Source of the DNA: Streptomyces daqingensis
GTDB lineage: Bacteria > Actinomycetota > Actinomycetes > Streptomycetales > Streptomycetaceae
DNA: 64,000 nucleotides
Direction of reading: 5' to 3'
NCBI RefSeq assembly: GCF_014645895.1
Contig: NZ_BMMP01000001.1
Coordinates: forward strand, 409,624-473,623
Below are positions 7,438-18,590 of this stretch, piece after piece; the stretch's first letter is position 1; every line of letters starts with the position of its first letter. The notes under the pieces were generated by a model. It was not told where the DNA came from. It worked only from the letters and a program-made list of their open reading frames with translations, and searched no databases. Position numbers and translations under genes: made by a program.

Positions 7438-8801
7438 CTCAGCGCCCGCTCGACCTGTTCGCGGTTCTGCTCGAACCTGTCGGCGTAGCCCTGGGCGTCG
7501 CCGCTCTCCCAGTACGGGCCGCCGTTGTAGCGGGCGGCCAGTTCGCGGTACTGGGCTGGTGTCATCTCGTCGGCCGGTACGTCGGCGAAGGAGCTCTGCG
7601 CCTTGAGGTCCGCCATGTACTTGGCGGAGATCAGCATGTTCTGGCTCGGGTCCTTCAGCGAGGCCGTCAACTCGTCCCGCTGGTCCTCGGTGAGGTTCGC
7701 CGGGTCGTAACCCAGTACTTCGGCGGCACGGCGGACCTGTACGGCCATCGGCCCGAACGAGGTGTTGTCGCGGTCCCCTCCGAGAGGTCCGGGGAGGCTT
7801 TCGGGAGTGAGCGGGCTCCACTCCGACTCGGCGGCGTGCCGGGCCCATTCGGTCACGTCGTCGGCGACGTAGGGCTTTCCGCCGACCTCCATCCAGGCGA
7901 TGCCCGCCATCATGTCCGGCGGCAGGCCGTACGCCCGCGCCGCTTCCCTGATGGCGCCCTTGTTCGTGGCGATCCACTCCTCCTTGCCGCCGGAGGCGTC
8001 GGTCAGCCACATGCTCTCGACGTCGGGCATGCCCTTGCGGTTGTCCCGGAGGTCCCGCAGCAGCGGCGAGACCTTCTCGTCGCCGACCGTGGGCAGGCTC
8101 CCCTTCTCCCCGGTGCTGCCGGGCAGACGCGTCAGCGGGTCGCCCGCGGACTCCGCCTTCTCCGAGGACAGCGCCCGGACCCTGGAGAGCAGTTCGGCCG
8201 CGTCCTTGTTCGCGGTGCGGAAGTCGGGTATCAGGCCCTTGGCGCGCTTGAGGGCGGCGACGCACTCCGCGCGCGGACCCCGCTCCGCGCGCAGGGCGGC
8301 GCTGAACGCCTCGTCGGCCTGGCCGTAGTAGCGGTCGGCGTCCTCCTTGACGGCGTCGGCGTCCACACCCAGTTCGGCGAACCAGTCGAGCACGCCGGTC
8401 GTGGACCGCATGTCCTCCCAGCGGCGCATCGGCTCGGCGTCCTGCGCCGCTCGCGTGATCGGCGTGGCCTCGCGGGAGATCACCTCCGCGAGGCGGTCCT
8501 GCGCGTCGCCGCCCTGCCGGAGCTTCTTCCGTGCCTCCTCGACGGCGTCGGCGTACTTCAGCAACGCCTTCCACGCTGCCTCGTAGCCGTCCATGAGCCC
8601 CTCGGCGAGGCCCCGGACGTCCTGCAGCCGCTCCTCGTAGGAGGCGCGCGCGTCGCTCGTCCACTCCACGGACTGCGCCCGCCTGACGGAGGGTTCGAGG
8701 GAGTCCAGCAGGTCGCGCATGCGCTTGTACTCGGCCGCGTTGCGCTCGATCAGCTTCGGATCGCAGTTCTCGAGGAACTCGACGTCGGCGTAGTAGGCCA
8801 C
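7434..8801 (-). CDS. WXG-type protein with C-terminal lysozyme/transglycosylase-like domain
   Basis: The first 100 residues are an all-helical, WXG100/LXG-like segment with the turn SVEWTSDARASYEER, as in type VII secretion substrates. The C-terminal third resembles a lytic transglycosylase: a helix with a candidate catalytic Glu305 (IAWMEVGG), a TSFGPMAVQV strand where these enzymes have S-x-G-x-x-Q-I, and the ARYNGG motif at 425 that lines the cleft. The middle is helical. The start is GTG, five bases after the upstream stop. Likely exported and acting on peptidoglycan; no Sec signal peptide is present. Confidence 0.75.
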   Translation of the reverse strand: MAYYADVEFLENCDPKLIERNAAEYKRMRDLLDSLEPSVRRAQSVEWTSDARASYEERLQDVRGLAEGLMDGYEAAWKALLKYADAVEEARKKLRQGGDAQDRLAEVISREATPITRAAQDAEPMRRWEDMRSTTGVLDWFAELGVDADAVKEDADRYYGQADEAFSAALRAERGPRAECVAALKRAKGLIPDFRTANKDAAELLSRVRALSSEKAESAGDPLTRLPGSTGEKGSLPTVGDEKVSPLLRDLRDNRKGMPDVESMWLTDASGGKEEWIATNKGAIREAARAYGLPPDMMAGIAWMEVGGKPYVADDVTEWARHAAESEWSPLTPESLPGPLGGDRDNTSFGPMAVQVRRAAEVLGYDPANLTEDQRDELTASLKDPSQNMLISAKYMADLKAQSSFADVPADEMTPAQYRELAARYNGGPYWESGDAQGYADRFEQNREQVERALR

Positions 8802-8806
8802 CGCGA

Positions 8807-9139
8807 TCAGTTCCCCTCGGGCGCGACGTACACGGACGAGTCGACGAAGTCCTTCAGCGCGGCAGCGGTGCTGCTCTCCACGGCCGTGTAGTTGTTGCCC
8901 GTGGCCTTGAGCAGGGTCGACAGGGCGGTCAGCAGCGCGGCGAGGTCCTGACCCTGGTCGTCGGCGAAGCGGGCGAAGTCCAGCACCGCGGCCGACACGT
9001 CCTCGTGCGAGCGCGGCACACGTGCCATGGTGCCGACGTCCCCGTCGAGGCTGCCCTGTTCGAGGAGACCGGCGATCTCCAGCAGAAGGTGCGCGCTGCC
9101 GTCGATCGATTCCGGTACCGCGCTGAACCCCTCACCCAT
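8807..9139 (-). CDS. Small WXG100-like helical protein
   Basis: This 110-residue, mostly helical protein has the size and heptad-like pattern of ESX/WXG100 partner proteins, though the W-x-G turn itself is not conserved. The start at MGEGFS is chosen because GGGGGAG lies about 8 bases upstream; the longer frame upstream is Arg/Pro-rich and looks non-coding. It is the first gene of a three-gene unit with the WXG/lytic protein and the membrane protein, and probably acts as chaperone or co-secreted partner of the former. Confidence 0.7.
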   Translation of the reverse strand: MGEGFSAVPESIDGSAHLLLEIAGLLEQGSLDGDVGTMARVPRSHEDVSAAVLDFARFADDQGQDLAALLTALSTLLKATGNNYTAVESSTAAALKDFVDSSVYVAPEGN

Positions 9140-12071
<2,932 letters not shown>

Positions 12072-12140
12072 CGAACGGAACGCCCGGGACCGGCCGCACC
12101 CGCCGGCCCGGGCTTCCCTGACGGCTCCGGCCTGCAAACC

Positions 12141-12185
12141 GGCGTCGCCCCCGGCTGCCCCTTCCGGGCCGCCGGGGGCGACGCC
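12141..12185 (+). terminator. Terminator after katG
   Basis: A perfect 15-bp stem (GGCGTCGCCCCCGGC with GCCGGGGGCGACGCC) encloses a 15-base loop, 69 bases after the katG stop codon, and is followed by GTTCTCCC. This is a strong intrinsic-type terminator. Confidence 0.85.
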
Positions 12186-12211
12186 GTTCTCCCGCATCCC
12201 AACGACGTGTC

Positions 12212-12390
12212 CTAGGCTCTGTCTCACAAATCCCGCCTGGTTGGCGGTGTCCGGCACGCGCCCTCACTGCGTTGTCGATCGTCGGCGCAGCCCGCTGCGC
12301 TCTCCTCCCTCCGCCTTGCGATCACACGCACCGGACACCGCCAACCACGTCCTGACGGACGTACGACGCTATTTGTCAGACAGAACCTAG
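12212..12390. mobile_element. MITE-like element, 179 bp
   Basis: The ends are 20-bp near-perfect inverted repeats: CTAGGCTCTGTCTCACAAAT at the left and the complement of CTAGGTTCTGTCTGACAAAT at the right (two mismatches). Inside is a second perfect 17-bp inverted repeat (12238-12254 with 12331-12347) and a central 7-bp hairpin, GCGCAGCCCGCTGCGC (12285-12300). The CTA/TAG flanks suit a TA target duplication, as made by IS5/IS427-like elements. It has no coding capacity, so it would need a transposase in trans. Confidence 0.8.
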
Positions 12391-12489
12391 CCGGTTTGCT
12401 CACGCCGACGCCGGACACTTTGATGCCCGGGAACGGAAGCGGGGACCGGGACGGGACGCGGCCGCTGAGGCGGGCACGGGGCGTGGGGG

Positions 12490-13748
12490 ATGGCGGAGAG
12501 ACGGGCGCTGGGCGGGAAGTTCCGCCGGCTCTGGGCGTCGTACGCCGTCAGCGCGTACGGCACGTCGCTGGGCTTCGGCGCGTTCCCCATGATCGCGGTC
12601 CTCGTGCTGCAAGCGGGCCGGCGCAGGTGGCGGCGCTGGCTGCCACGGGGCGGGCGGTGGGGGCCGTCCTGGCGGTACCGCTCGGCCCGTGGGTGGAGTT
12701 CCGCCGCAAGCGGCCCGTCATGGTGGGCATGGACCTCGTCCGCTTCGCGGCGTTGACGAGCGTCCCCGCCGCGTACGCCCTCGGCGGGCTCGGCTTCACC
12801 CAGCTCCTCCTCGTCTCCGTCGTCTGCGCCGCGGCGGGCATCGCGTTCAACGCCGCGGGCGGCGCGTATCTCAAAACGCTCCTGCCGCCGCAGGACCTGC
12901 TCACCGCCAACGGACGCTTCGAGGCCACGACCTGGAGCGCGACGATGCTCGGGCCGCCCCTCGGCGGCGCGGCTGTCGGATGGCTCGGTCCCGTGGTGAC
13001 GGTGACAGCCGACGCCGTCAGCTACCTGCTCTCGGCGCTGGGCATCCGCGCCATCGGCGGACAGGAGCCCCGTCCGGAGCGGGCCCGTGAACCGCGGCTC
13101 CGCGCGGGCGAACTGTTCGAAGGGTGGCGCCACATCCTCACCCGGCCCGCCCTGCGGCCTCTGTTCTTCAACGCGATCGTCGTCAACGGCCTGATCATGG
13201 CGTCCGAACCGCTGCTCGCGGTGCTCCTGCTCGGCGATCTGGGGTTCACGCCCTGGCAGTACGGCCTCGTCTTCGCGGCCCCCTGCGCGGGCGGCCTCGT
13301 CGGCGCACGGCTGGCACGCCCGCTCGTCACACGGTTCGGGCAGCACCGGGTGATGCTCACGTCAGGGACACTGCGCGCCTGCTGGCCCATCGGGCTGGTG
13401 TTCGTGCAGCCCGGCGTGCCCGGGATCGTGCTCGTCATCGGCGTCCAGCTCGGCCTGGTCACCTGCTGCGGCGTCTTCAACCCCGTCCTCGCCACCTACC
13501 GGCTCGAACACACGGCCTCCGACAGGGTCGCCCGCACCCTGACCGCATGGTCCGTCAGCAGCAGCGCCGCCATCGCGGCCCTGACCGCGGGCTGGGGCCT
13601 GCTCGCCGCCGCCACCGGCATCCGCACCGCGATCGCACTGGCCGGAACCGTCCTCCTGGTCACCCCGCTGCTGCTCCCGCGCCGCGCTCCCGTCCCGCCG
13701 GCCGAGCCCTCCGGCACGGCGGTCCAGGGGGACCCCGGCCGCGTCTGA
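12490..13748 (+). pseudogene. MFS transporter (EntS-like), frameshifted
   Basis: The intact protein would be a 12-helix major facilitator exporter of about 420 residues. The N-terminus (MAERRALGGKFRRLWASYAVSAYG, helix 1) is in one frame up to about residue 42. From about base 12617 the rest continues in a second frame (PAQVAALAATGRAVGAVLAV onward to the end). Restoring one C in the GGGCC run near 12615-12619 joins LQAG to PAQV exactly as family members read. It is either a recent pseudogene or a base-call error. The MITE-like element lies 100 bases upstream. Confidence 0.85.
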
Positions 13749-13804
13749 GGCCGCTCGGCGGCGAGAGCCCCTTCCGGGTCCGGCCAGGAACGCGGCGGCC
13801 CGGG

Positions 13805-14698
13805 TCAGGCGCCACCGCGCGCGCTGGGCGCCTCCGCCGGACGGTGGGCCATCGCCCACCGGATCGTGGACGTCAGCCCGGTCCCGGCCCAGCGCACACC
13901 TGTCCTCTCCAGCACCGGCAGGCGGGGCAGGTGCAGAGGCTCCCGGGCCCACGAGGGCAGCAGGGCGACGGCGCTGGCGGCGAGCACGGCGTAGGGCAGG
14001 CGCGCGGCCAGGGGAAGGGGCGGGTGCAGCAGCAGGAACCGGGCGGCGTCGGCGGCCTCCGGCGTGGCACGCAGCTCGGGCCGGTACGCGGCGATCCGCT
14101 CGGCCAGCTCCCGGCGGTCGCGCGGCGGGTCGAGGACGCCCAGCGCGCTGCCGACGCGTGCGGTGTCGGCCACGTAGCCGTCGTACCCGGCAGGTGTCAG
14201 CGGCTGCGCCCCGTAGCGCTGATGCGCCCGCATGAAGCTGTCGACCTCGGCGACGTGCACCCAGGCGAGCAGATGCGGGTCGGCCGCGTGGTACGTCTCG
14301 CCCGCTGCCGTACGCCCCCGCACGCGCTGGTGCACGCCCCTGACGTGGTCGACGGCGCGCTGGGCGTCGTCCGCGGCGCCGTACGTCGTCATCGCCAGGA
14401 AGGTGCTGGTCCGCTGGAGCCGGCCCCACGGGTCGCCCCTGTATCCCGAGTGCGCGGCGACCGCGCTCATGGCCAGCGGATGCAGCGACTGGAGCAGCAG
14501 CGCGCTCAGCCCGCCGATGAACATCGACGCGTCGCCGTGCACCGTGCGGATCGGCCGGTCCTCGCCGAACCACCGCGGCCCGGGCGTCCCGTGGATTCTC
14601 GACCGGTTCTCGGTACCGGCAGGGCCCGCGACCCGCTCGAACAGGCTGCTGCCCAGGCGCTCCCGCGCCGTCGCCACTCCTGGTATCCGCCACCCCAT
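13805..14698 (-). CDS. DUF2236 (oxygenase MpaB family) protein
   Basis: This 297-residue member of the DUF2236/MpaB family includes the latex oxygenase Lcp and fungal MpaB; known relatives are heme b proteins. Family marks are the HGDASMFIGGLSALLLQSLHPLAMSAVAAHS region (about residues 50-80), with candidate heme-binding His, and HLLAWVHVAEVDSFMRA (about residue 140). The start MGWRIPG was chosen because upstream sequence in this frame is atypical. Substrate is unknown. Confidence 0.85.
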   Translation of the reverse strand: MGWRIPGVATARERLGSSLFERVAGPAGTENRSRIHGTPGPRWFGEDRPIRTVHGDASMFIGGLSALLLQSLHPLAMSAVAAHSGYRGDPWGRLQRTSTFLAMTTYGAADDAQRAVDHVRGVHQRVRGRTAAGETYHAADPHLLAWVHVAEVDSFMRAHQRYGAQPLTPAGYDGYVADTARVGSALGVLDPPRDRRELAERIAAYRPELRATPEAADAARFLLLHPPLPLAARLPYAVLAASAVALLPSWAREPLHLPRLPVLERTGVRWAGTGLTSTIRWAMAHRPAEAPSARGGA

Positions 14699-15097
14699 CC
14701 CTCCATTGTCCGCGCCTCGGTCCCGTACGGGCGGGGCCTGCGTCGGGCAGCTCGGTCCTCCGCCGGCGCCGCCCGCGCCGCGGGCAGGGCGCACGGCGTC
14801 CCGGCGACCGCCGGGCCACGTTCCGGGCGAGAGGGGAGAGACATCCTTCGATAGACTTGACCAGGTGAAACACGCGCACCGCGGGGGCCTTCGGGCCTTT
14901 ATGGCGGGGGTCCCCACGTCCGTCACCGCCGCGCCGGGCAGTCGCAGCGGCAGCCTCCCCGTACCCGGAAGCCGGCGCCGCCCGCCCCCTCCCGACGAGG
15001 CCGACGAGGCCCGCCGCTCTCCGTCCCGCCGTGCTGCCGCACCCGTGCGGTGCCGGCGCCACCGCGGCCGGCGTCCCTCCCGCGCAGGGGACGCGCG
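14699..15097. other. Intergenic region
   Basis: These 399 bases separate the divergent DUF2236 and PucR-type genes and presumably hold both promoters. An AT-rich patch with ATAGACTTGACCAGGTGAAA at 14850-14869 is the only promoter-like feature. No gene is supported. Confidence 0.45.
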
Positions 15098-17728
15098 ATG
15101 AGACTCGGCGACCTCGCGGCGCCCCTCCTGCGCCCCGCGGGCCCACCGGCCGCCGGGGCGCGACCGGTCGAGCGCGTCGAGTTGGCCGAGTGCGCGGAGA
15201 CGGTACGTGCCGCAGGCGGCGACGTGCTGCTGGTGGCCCCTGCCGCGCAGTGGCTGCCGGACGCGGTGGAGGCCGCGGCGGACGGGTTCGCGGGGCTCGT
15301 CGTGGTCGGCGGCGGGGAGGCCGCCCGGCGCAGCGTCGAGGCGGCAGCGGTGCCGGTCCTCCTCCCGCGGCCGGACGCCGGTGGCACGGCACAGGAAGTA
15401 TGGGGCCGCCTGCTGGAACGGCTCGCCGCCGCCCACGCTGCCGAGGCCCGGGAGGCGCGCCGGCGGTCGCAGCAGACCGGTGACCTGATGTCTCTGCTCC
15501 AGCGGATGCTGGAGGACCCGGGCGGTGTGGACGCCCTGGCGGGCTGGTGCGCGCGGCGCCTGTCGGCGCGGGTCAGGCTGCTGCGGCCGGGCGCCGACGC
15601 GAGCATCGACGACGAGGGAGCACGCCGCGCGGTGCGCGAACTCGTGGCGGGCGCCTCGGGCGGCCCGTCGCGGACGCGGGTCGCCGGCGAGGACGCCCTC
15701 GCCTTCCGGATCGGGGCCCGGGCACCGCACGCCGTGCTGCTCGCGTACCGGGCCAGGCCGTGGGAACCGGAGGAGCTGCAGCTCCTGGAACAGGCGGCCA
15801 GGGCCGCGGGCGCCGCCCTGTGGGGCGAGGACGTACGCGAACGGGAGCGGCGGTCGGTGGCCGCCGCGGAGGCGGCACGGTCCGTGGGGATGCAGTACCT
15901 GATGGCGGGCGACCTCCCCAGCGCCGAGCCGCTGCTGGACGCGGCCGTGCCGGCCCTGGTGGCGGCGGGCGCCGGCCGTATCGCGCTCCTGGAGGCCGCG
16001 GAGGGCGAGGACCGCCGGAGCCTGGCGGCGGACGTCGAACGGACGCTGGCCGGGCAGGCCGTCGCCGTGCCGTCACCGGGGGACGAGCGGCAGGTCGTCG
16101 TCCTCCACACCGGCAACGGCCCGCTGGAGGAGTGGCTGCTGCCGCTCGTCGACCGCGCGCCGCACCGGGCGGCGGGGGTCTGCCGCACCACGCCGTGGCT
16201 CCGGGCGGCGGCCGGCTACCAGGAGGCGGCCGCCGCGCTCGCCCTCGCCCGGGACGGCCCGCCGCGGCTGCGGGTCCACGACGGGAGAGCACCTCTGGAG
16301 GAGCGGCTGGGACTGGACGCGCGCATCTGGGCGGCGCTGGTGATGCAGCCGTTGGCGGACCTGCCCGATCAGGAGCGGGAGGACCTGCTGCACCTGGCAG
16401 GGGAGACGCTGTGGTGGGGGCCGACAGAGGCCGCGCGGCTCGTCGGCTGGCACCGGCAGACCCTCGCCCAGCGGCTGGACCGCCTCGCCGCGCTCACCGG
16501 CCTGGACCCCCGGCGGCGCTGGCAGCAGAGCGCGCTGTATCTCGCGGTGCGTCTGGCCGCTCTGCCGCCCCCACCGGTGCTCGACCGCACCGTCACCCTC
16601 CGGCAGGTCCTGGACCACCCGGGGGCCCGCGCGTGGGCGGACGAAAGGCTGGACGGCCTGACCCCGGACCTGAGGGAGACGCTCGCCGCCTGGGTCGCGG
16701 CCGACATGGACAAGGACGCGGCAGCCGCCGCGCTGGGCATCACTCCGCGCGCCGCGTACCGGCGGCTGGGGCGGGCGGTCACCGCGACGCGGCAGGAGCT
16801 GACGCGGTACCCGGGGCCCGCGTCGGAGACGGCCCTGGCGCTCTGCGTCACCGGAGACGTCATGATGGGAGATGTCCCGGCGATGGAGGACCGGCATGTG
16901 AGCGGGCAGGCCGGGGGAGGGGAGCGCACGGTGGACGTATCCGAGGTGGACACCGGCCGTCCGCACGTCGCCCGGGTCTACGACTACCTCCTCGGCGGGA
17001 ACTGCAACTGGCCCGCCGACCGGGAGGCCGCCGAACGGACTCTCGCGATCAACCCGCACACCACCACGGCGGTACGGGAGAACCGGCTCTTCATGCAGCG
17101 GTCCGTCCGCACCCTCACCGCCGAGGTGGGCATCCGCCAGTTCCTCGACCTGGGCTCGGGCATCCCCACCTCCCCGAATCTCCACGAGATCGCGCAGGGG
17201 GCCGCGCCCGGCGCCCGCGTCGTCTACGTCGACCACGACCCGATCGTCCTCGCCCACGCCGCGGCCCTGCTGCGCAGCACCGCCCGCGGCCGGACGGCGT
17301 ACATCGAGGCCGACGTCCTCGACACGCGCTCCCTGTTCTCCGCGCCCGGGCTGCGCGACGTCCTCGACCTGGACGAGCCCGTCGCCGTCTGCATCAACGC
17401 TCTCGTCCACTTCCTGGACGACGACGAGGCGGGAAAGCTCATCCGCGACGTGCGGCGGCACGTCGCCCCCGGCAGCTACGTCACCCTCACCTCGATGACC
17501 GCCGACTACGCCTGGAACCTCATCGGCAGCGTGCAGGCGTACTACAGCTCCACGGTCAGTCCGCTGATCATCCGTACGCACGAGGAGATCGAGGCGCTGT
17601 TCGCGGGCATGGAGCTGCTGGACCCCGGCGTCGTCTCCCTCCCCGACTGGCGGCCCCTGCCCGGCGCGGGCGTGCCGCCGCCGCCCGACGAGGTCAACTG
17701 CTACGGGGGCGTCGCCCGCGTCAAGTAG
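15098..17728 (+). CDS. PucR-type regulator in frame with DUF574 SAM methyltransferase
   Basis: Residues 1 to about 585 form a PucR/CdaR-like regulator: an N-terminal PucR-type segment (MRLGDLAAPLLRPAG), a GAF-like middle, the HTH_30-like region WWGPTEAARLVGWHRQTLAQRL (about residue 445), and a second helical DNA-binding-like stretch near 550. From about residue 612 the sequence is a complete DUF574 S-adenosyl methyltransferase (DTGRPHVARVYDYLLGGNCNWPADREAAE). No stop separates them, so an 876-residue fusion is encoded. These families are usually separate. An internal ribosome site suggests the methyltransferase is also made alone. Confidence 0.8.
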   Translation: MRLGDLAAPLLRPAGPPAAGARPVERVELAECAETVRAAGGDVLLVAPAAQWLPDAVEAAADGFAGLVVVGGGEAARRSVEAAAVPVLLPRPDAGGTAQEVWGRLLERLAAAHAAEAREARRRSQQTGDLMSLLQRMLEDPGGVDALAGWCARRLSARVRLLRPGADASIDDEGARRAVRELVAGASGGPSRTRVAGEDALAFRIGARAPHAVLLAYRARPWEPEELQLLEQAARAAGAALWGEDVRERERRSVAAAEAARSVGMQYLMAGDLPSAEPLLDAAVPALVAAGAGRIALLEAAEGEDRRSLAADVERTLAGQAVAVPSPGDERQVVVLHTGNGPLEEWLLPLVDRAPHRAAGVCRTTPWLRAAAGYQEAAAALALARDGPPRLRVHDGRAPLEERLGLDARIWAALVMQPLADLPDQEREDLLHLAGETLWWGPTEAARLVGWHRQTLAQRLDRLAALTGLDPRRRWQQSALYLAVRLAALPPPPVLDRTVTLRQVLDHPGARAWADERLDGLTPDLRETLAAWVAADMDKDAAAAALGITPRAAYRRLGRAVTATRQELTRYPGPASETALALCVTGDVMMGDVPAMEDRHVSGQAGGGERTVDVSEVDTGRPHVARVYDYLLGGNCNWPADREAAERTLAINPHTTTAVRENRLFMQRSVRTLTAEVGIRQFLDLGSGIPTSPNLHEIAQGAAPGARVVYVDHDPIVLAHAAALLRSTARGRTAYIEADVLDTRSLFSAPGLRDVLDLDEPVAVCINALVHFLDDDEAGKLIRDVRRHVAPGSYVTLTSMTADYAWNLIGSVQAYYSSTVSPLIIRTHEEIEALFAGMELLDPGVVSLPDWRPLPGAGVPPPPDEVNCYGGVARVK
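16898..17728 (+). CDS. DUF574 S-adenosyl methyltransferase, internal start
   Basis: This alternative product is nested in the fused frame. GGAGGA ends 7 bases before a GTG, ideal spacing, and the resulting 276-residue protein has the usual DUF574 length and N-terminus. The Rossmann core FLDLGSGIPTSPNLHEIA (SAM-binding), YVDHDPIVLAHA and the CINALVHFLDD segment are visible. The methyl acceptor is unknown for the family; these proteins are abundant in Streptomyces and often sit beside regulators. Confidence 0.6.
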   Translation: MSGQAGGGERTVDVSEVDTGRPHVARVYDYLLGGNCNWPADREAAERTLAINPHTTTAVRENRLFMQRSVRTLTAEVGIRQFLDLGSGIPTSPNLHEIAQGAAPGARVVYVDHDPIVLAHAAALLRSTARGRTAYIEADVLDTRSLFSAPGLRDVLDLDEPVAVCINALVHFLDDDEAGKLIRDVRRHVAPGSYVTLTSMTADYAWNLIGSVQAYYSSTVSPLIIRTHEEIEALFAGMELLDPGVVSLPDWRPLPGAGVPPPPDEVNCYGGVARVK

Positions 17729-17891
17729 CGGTTCGCAGCGCTCCTCCCGGGCCGGCCCGGATATCGACCGGTGTACCGGCCCCGGATCGACCGATCCTCC
17801 CTTCTCCGGCCTCCGCCGGGTGCCTACGGTCGTAGGAGACCGATTGCCCCGAGATGCCTTTCCCCGACACCAGGAGCGGAGGGACGAGACC

Positions 17892-18461
17892 ATGCCGGCT
17901 GCAGACCCCGTAGCCGCCACCCCCACCCGCACCGCGCGGCCCGCACCGGTGCGTACGCGGGACGTGCTCGTGCTGGGGACCGCGGAGGTCGCCTACTGCG
18001 TCACCGACGCGCTGCGCCAGGCCGGGCTCAGCGTCGGCAGCTGGCTCGCCCCGGCCGACGCGTGCCACCACCGGACCCGTGAGCACATCCGGCGCGACCT
18101 GGCGGACCCCGCCACCCTGCGCTCGTGGTCCTCGGCCGCGGTCGTCATCAGCGTCTGGCACGGCTCCGCGCGGCACTCCCACCCGGGTGAGGTCGTGGAG
18201 CCGCTCGTCGACGCCGCCCTGGAGCGCCAGGCGCCCCACTGGCTGCGGCTCACGCGCGGTGTCACCGACGGCGGGCCGCAGGAGGCGCAGGCCGCCGTCG
18301 ACCACGATCCGTACCGGTCGACCTGCTACCTGCCGCCCGGGGCCCGGGCGCACCTGACCAGGCTGCGCGACCAGGCCGATCCGGACGGCGTCTACGCGCG
18401 GACGCTGACCGCGCTGCTGAACGTCCTGCCGCTGACCCCCGGGTGCAGCCCGCGCTTCTGA
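17892..18461 (+). CDS. Hypothetical protein with Rossmann-like N-terminus
   Basis: This 189-residue protein is not recognised. After a Pro/Ala/Thr-rich leader of about 25 residues comes a nucleotide-fold-like start, DVLVLGTAEVAYCVTDALRQAGL, then helices and strands with several His residues (ACHHRTREHI, WHGSARHSHPGEV). The C-terminal part is Arg/Leu-rich. A GGAGG site about 10 bases upstream sets the ATG start. It follows the PucR-methyltransferase frame by 163 bases on the same strand. No function is assigned. Confidence 0.65.
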   Translation: MPAADPVAATPTRTARPAPVRTRDVLVLGTAEVAYCVTDALRQAGLSVGSWLAPADACHHRTREHIRRDLADPATLRSWSSAAVVISVWHGSARHSHPGEVVEPLVDAALERQAPHWLRLTRGVTDGGPQEAQAAVDHDPYRSTCYLPPGARAHLTRLRDQADPDGVYARTLTALLNVLPLTPGCSPRF

Positions 18462-18590
18462 GCCCTGCCCCGCCGGCCCGCCCCCGCGCCCCCGTCCCTC
18501 AACTTCCCTGCGCGGAGGCCCACTTGACGGCATGCTCAGCGCACGCGACGCTCCCTCTGACTTCTTGATCCGGCGATACGGGGGACCACT

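Noticed and set aside
15050..15097. 16 extra N-terminal residues on the PucR-type regulator
   Set aside because: They are Pro/Arg-rich and the later ATG has a usable ribosome site and the normal family start.
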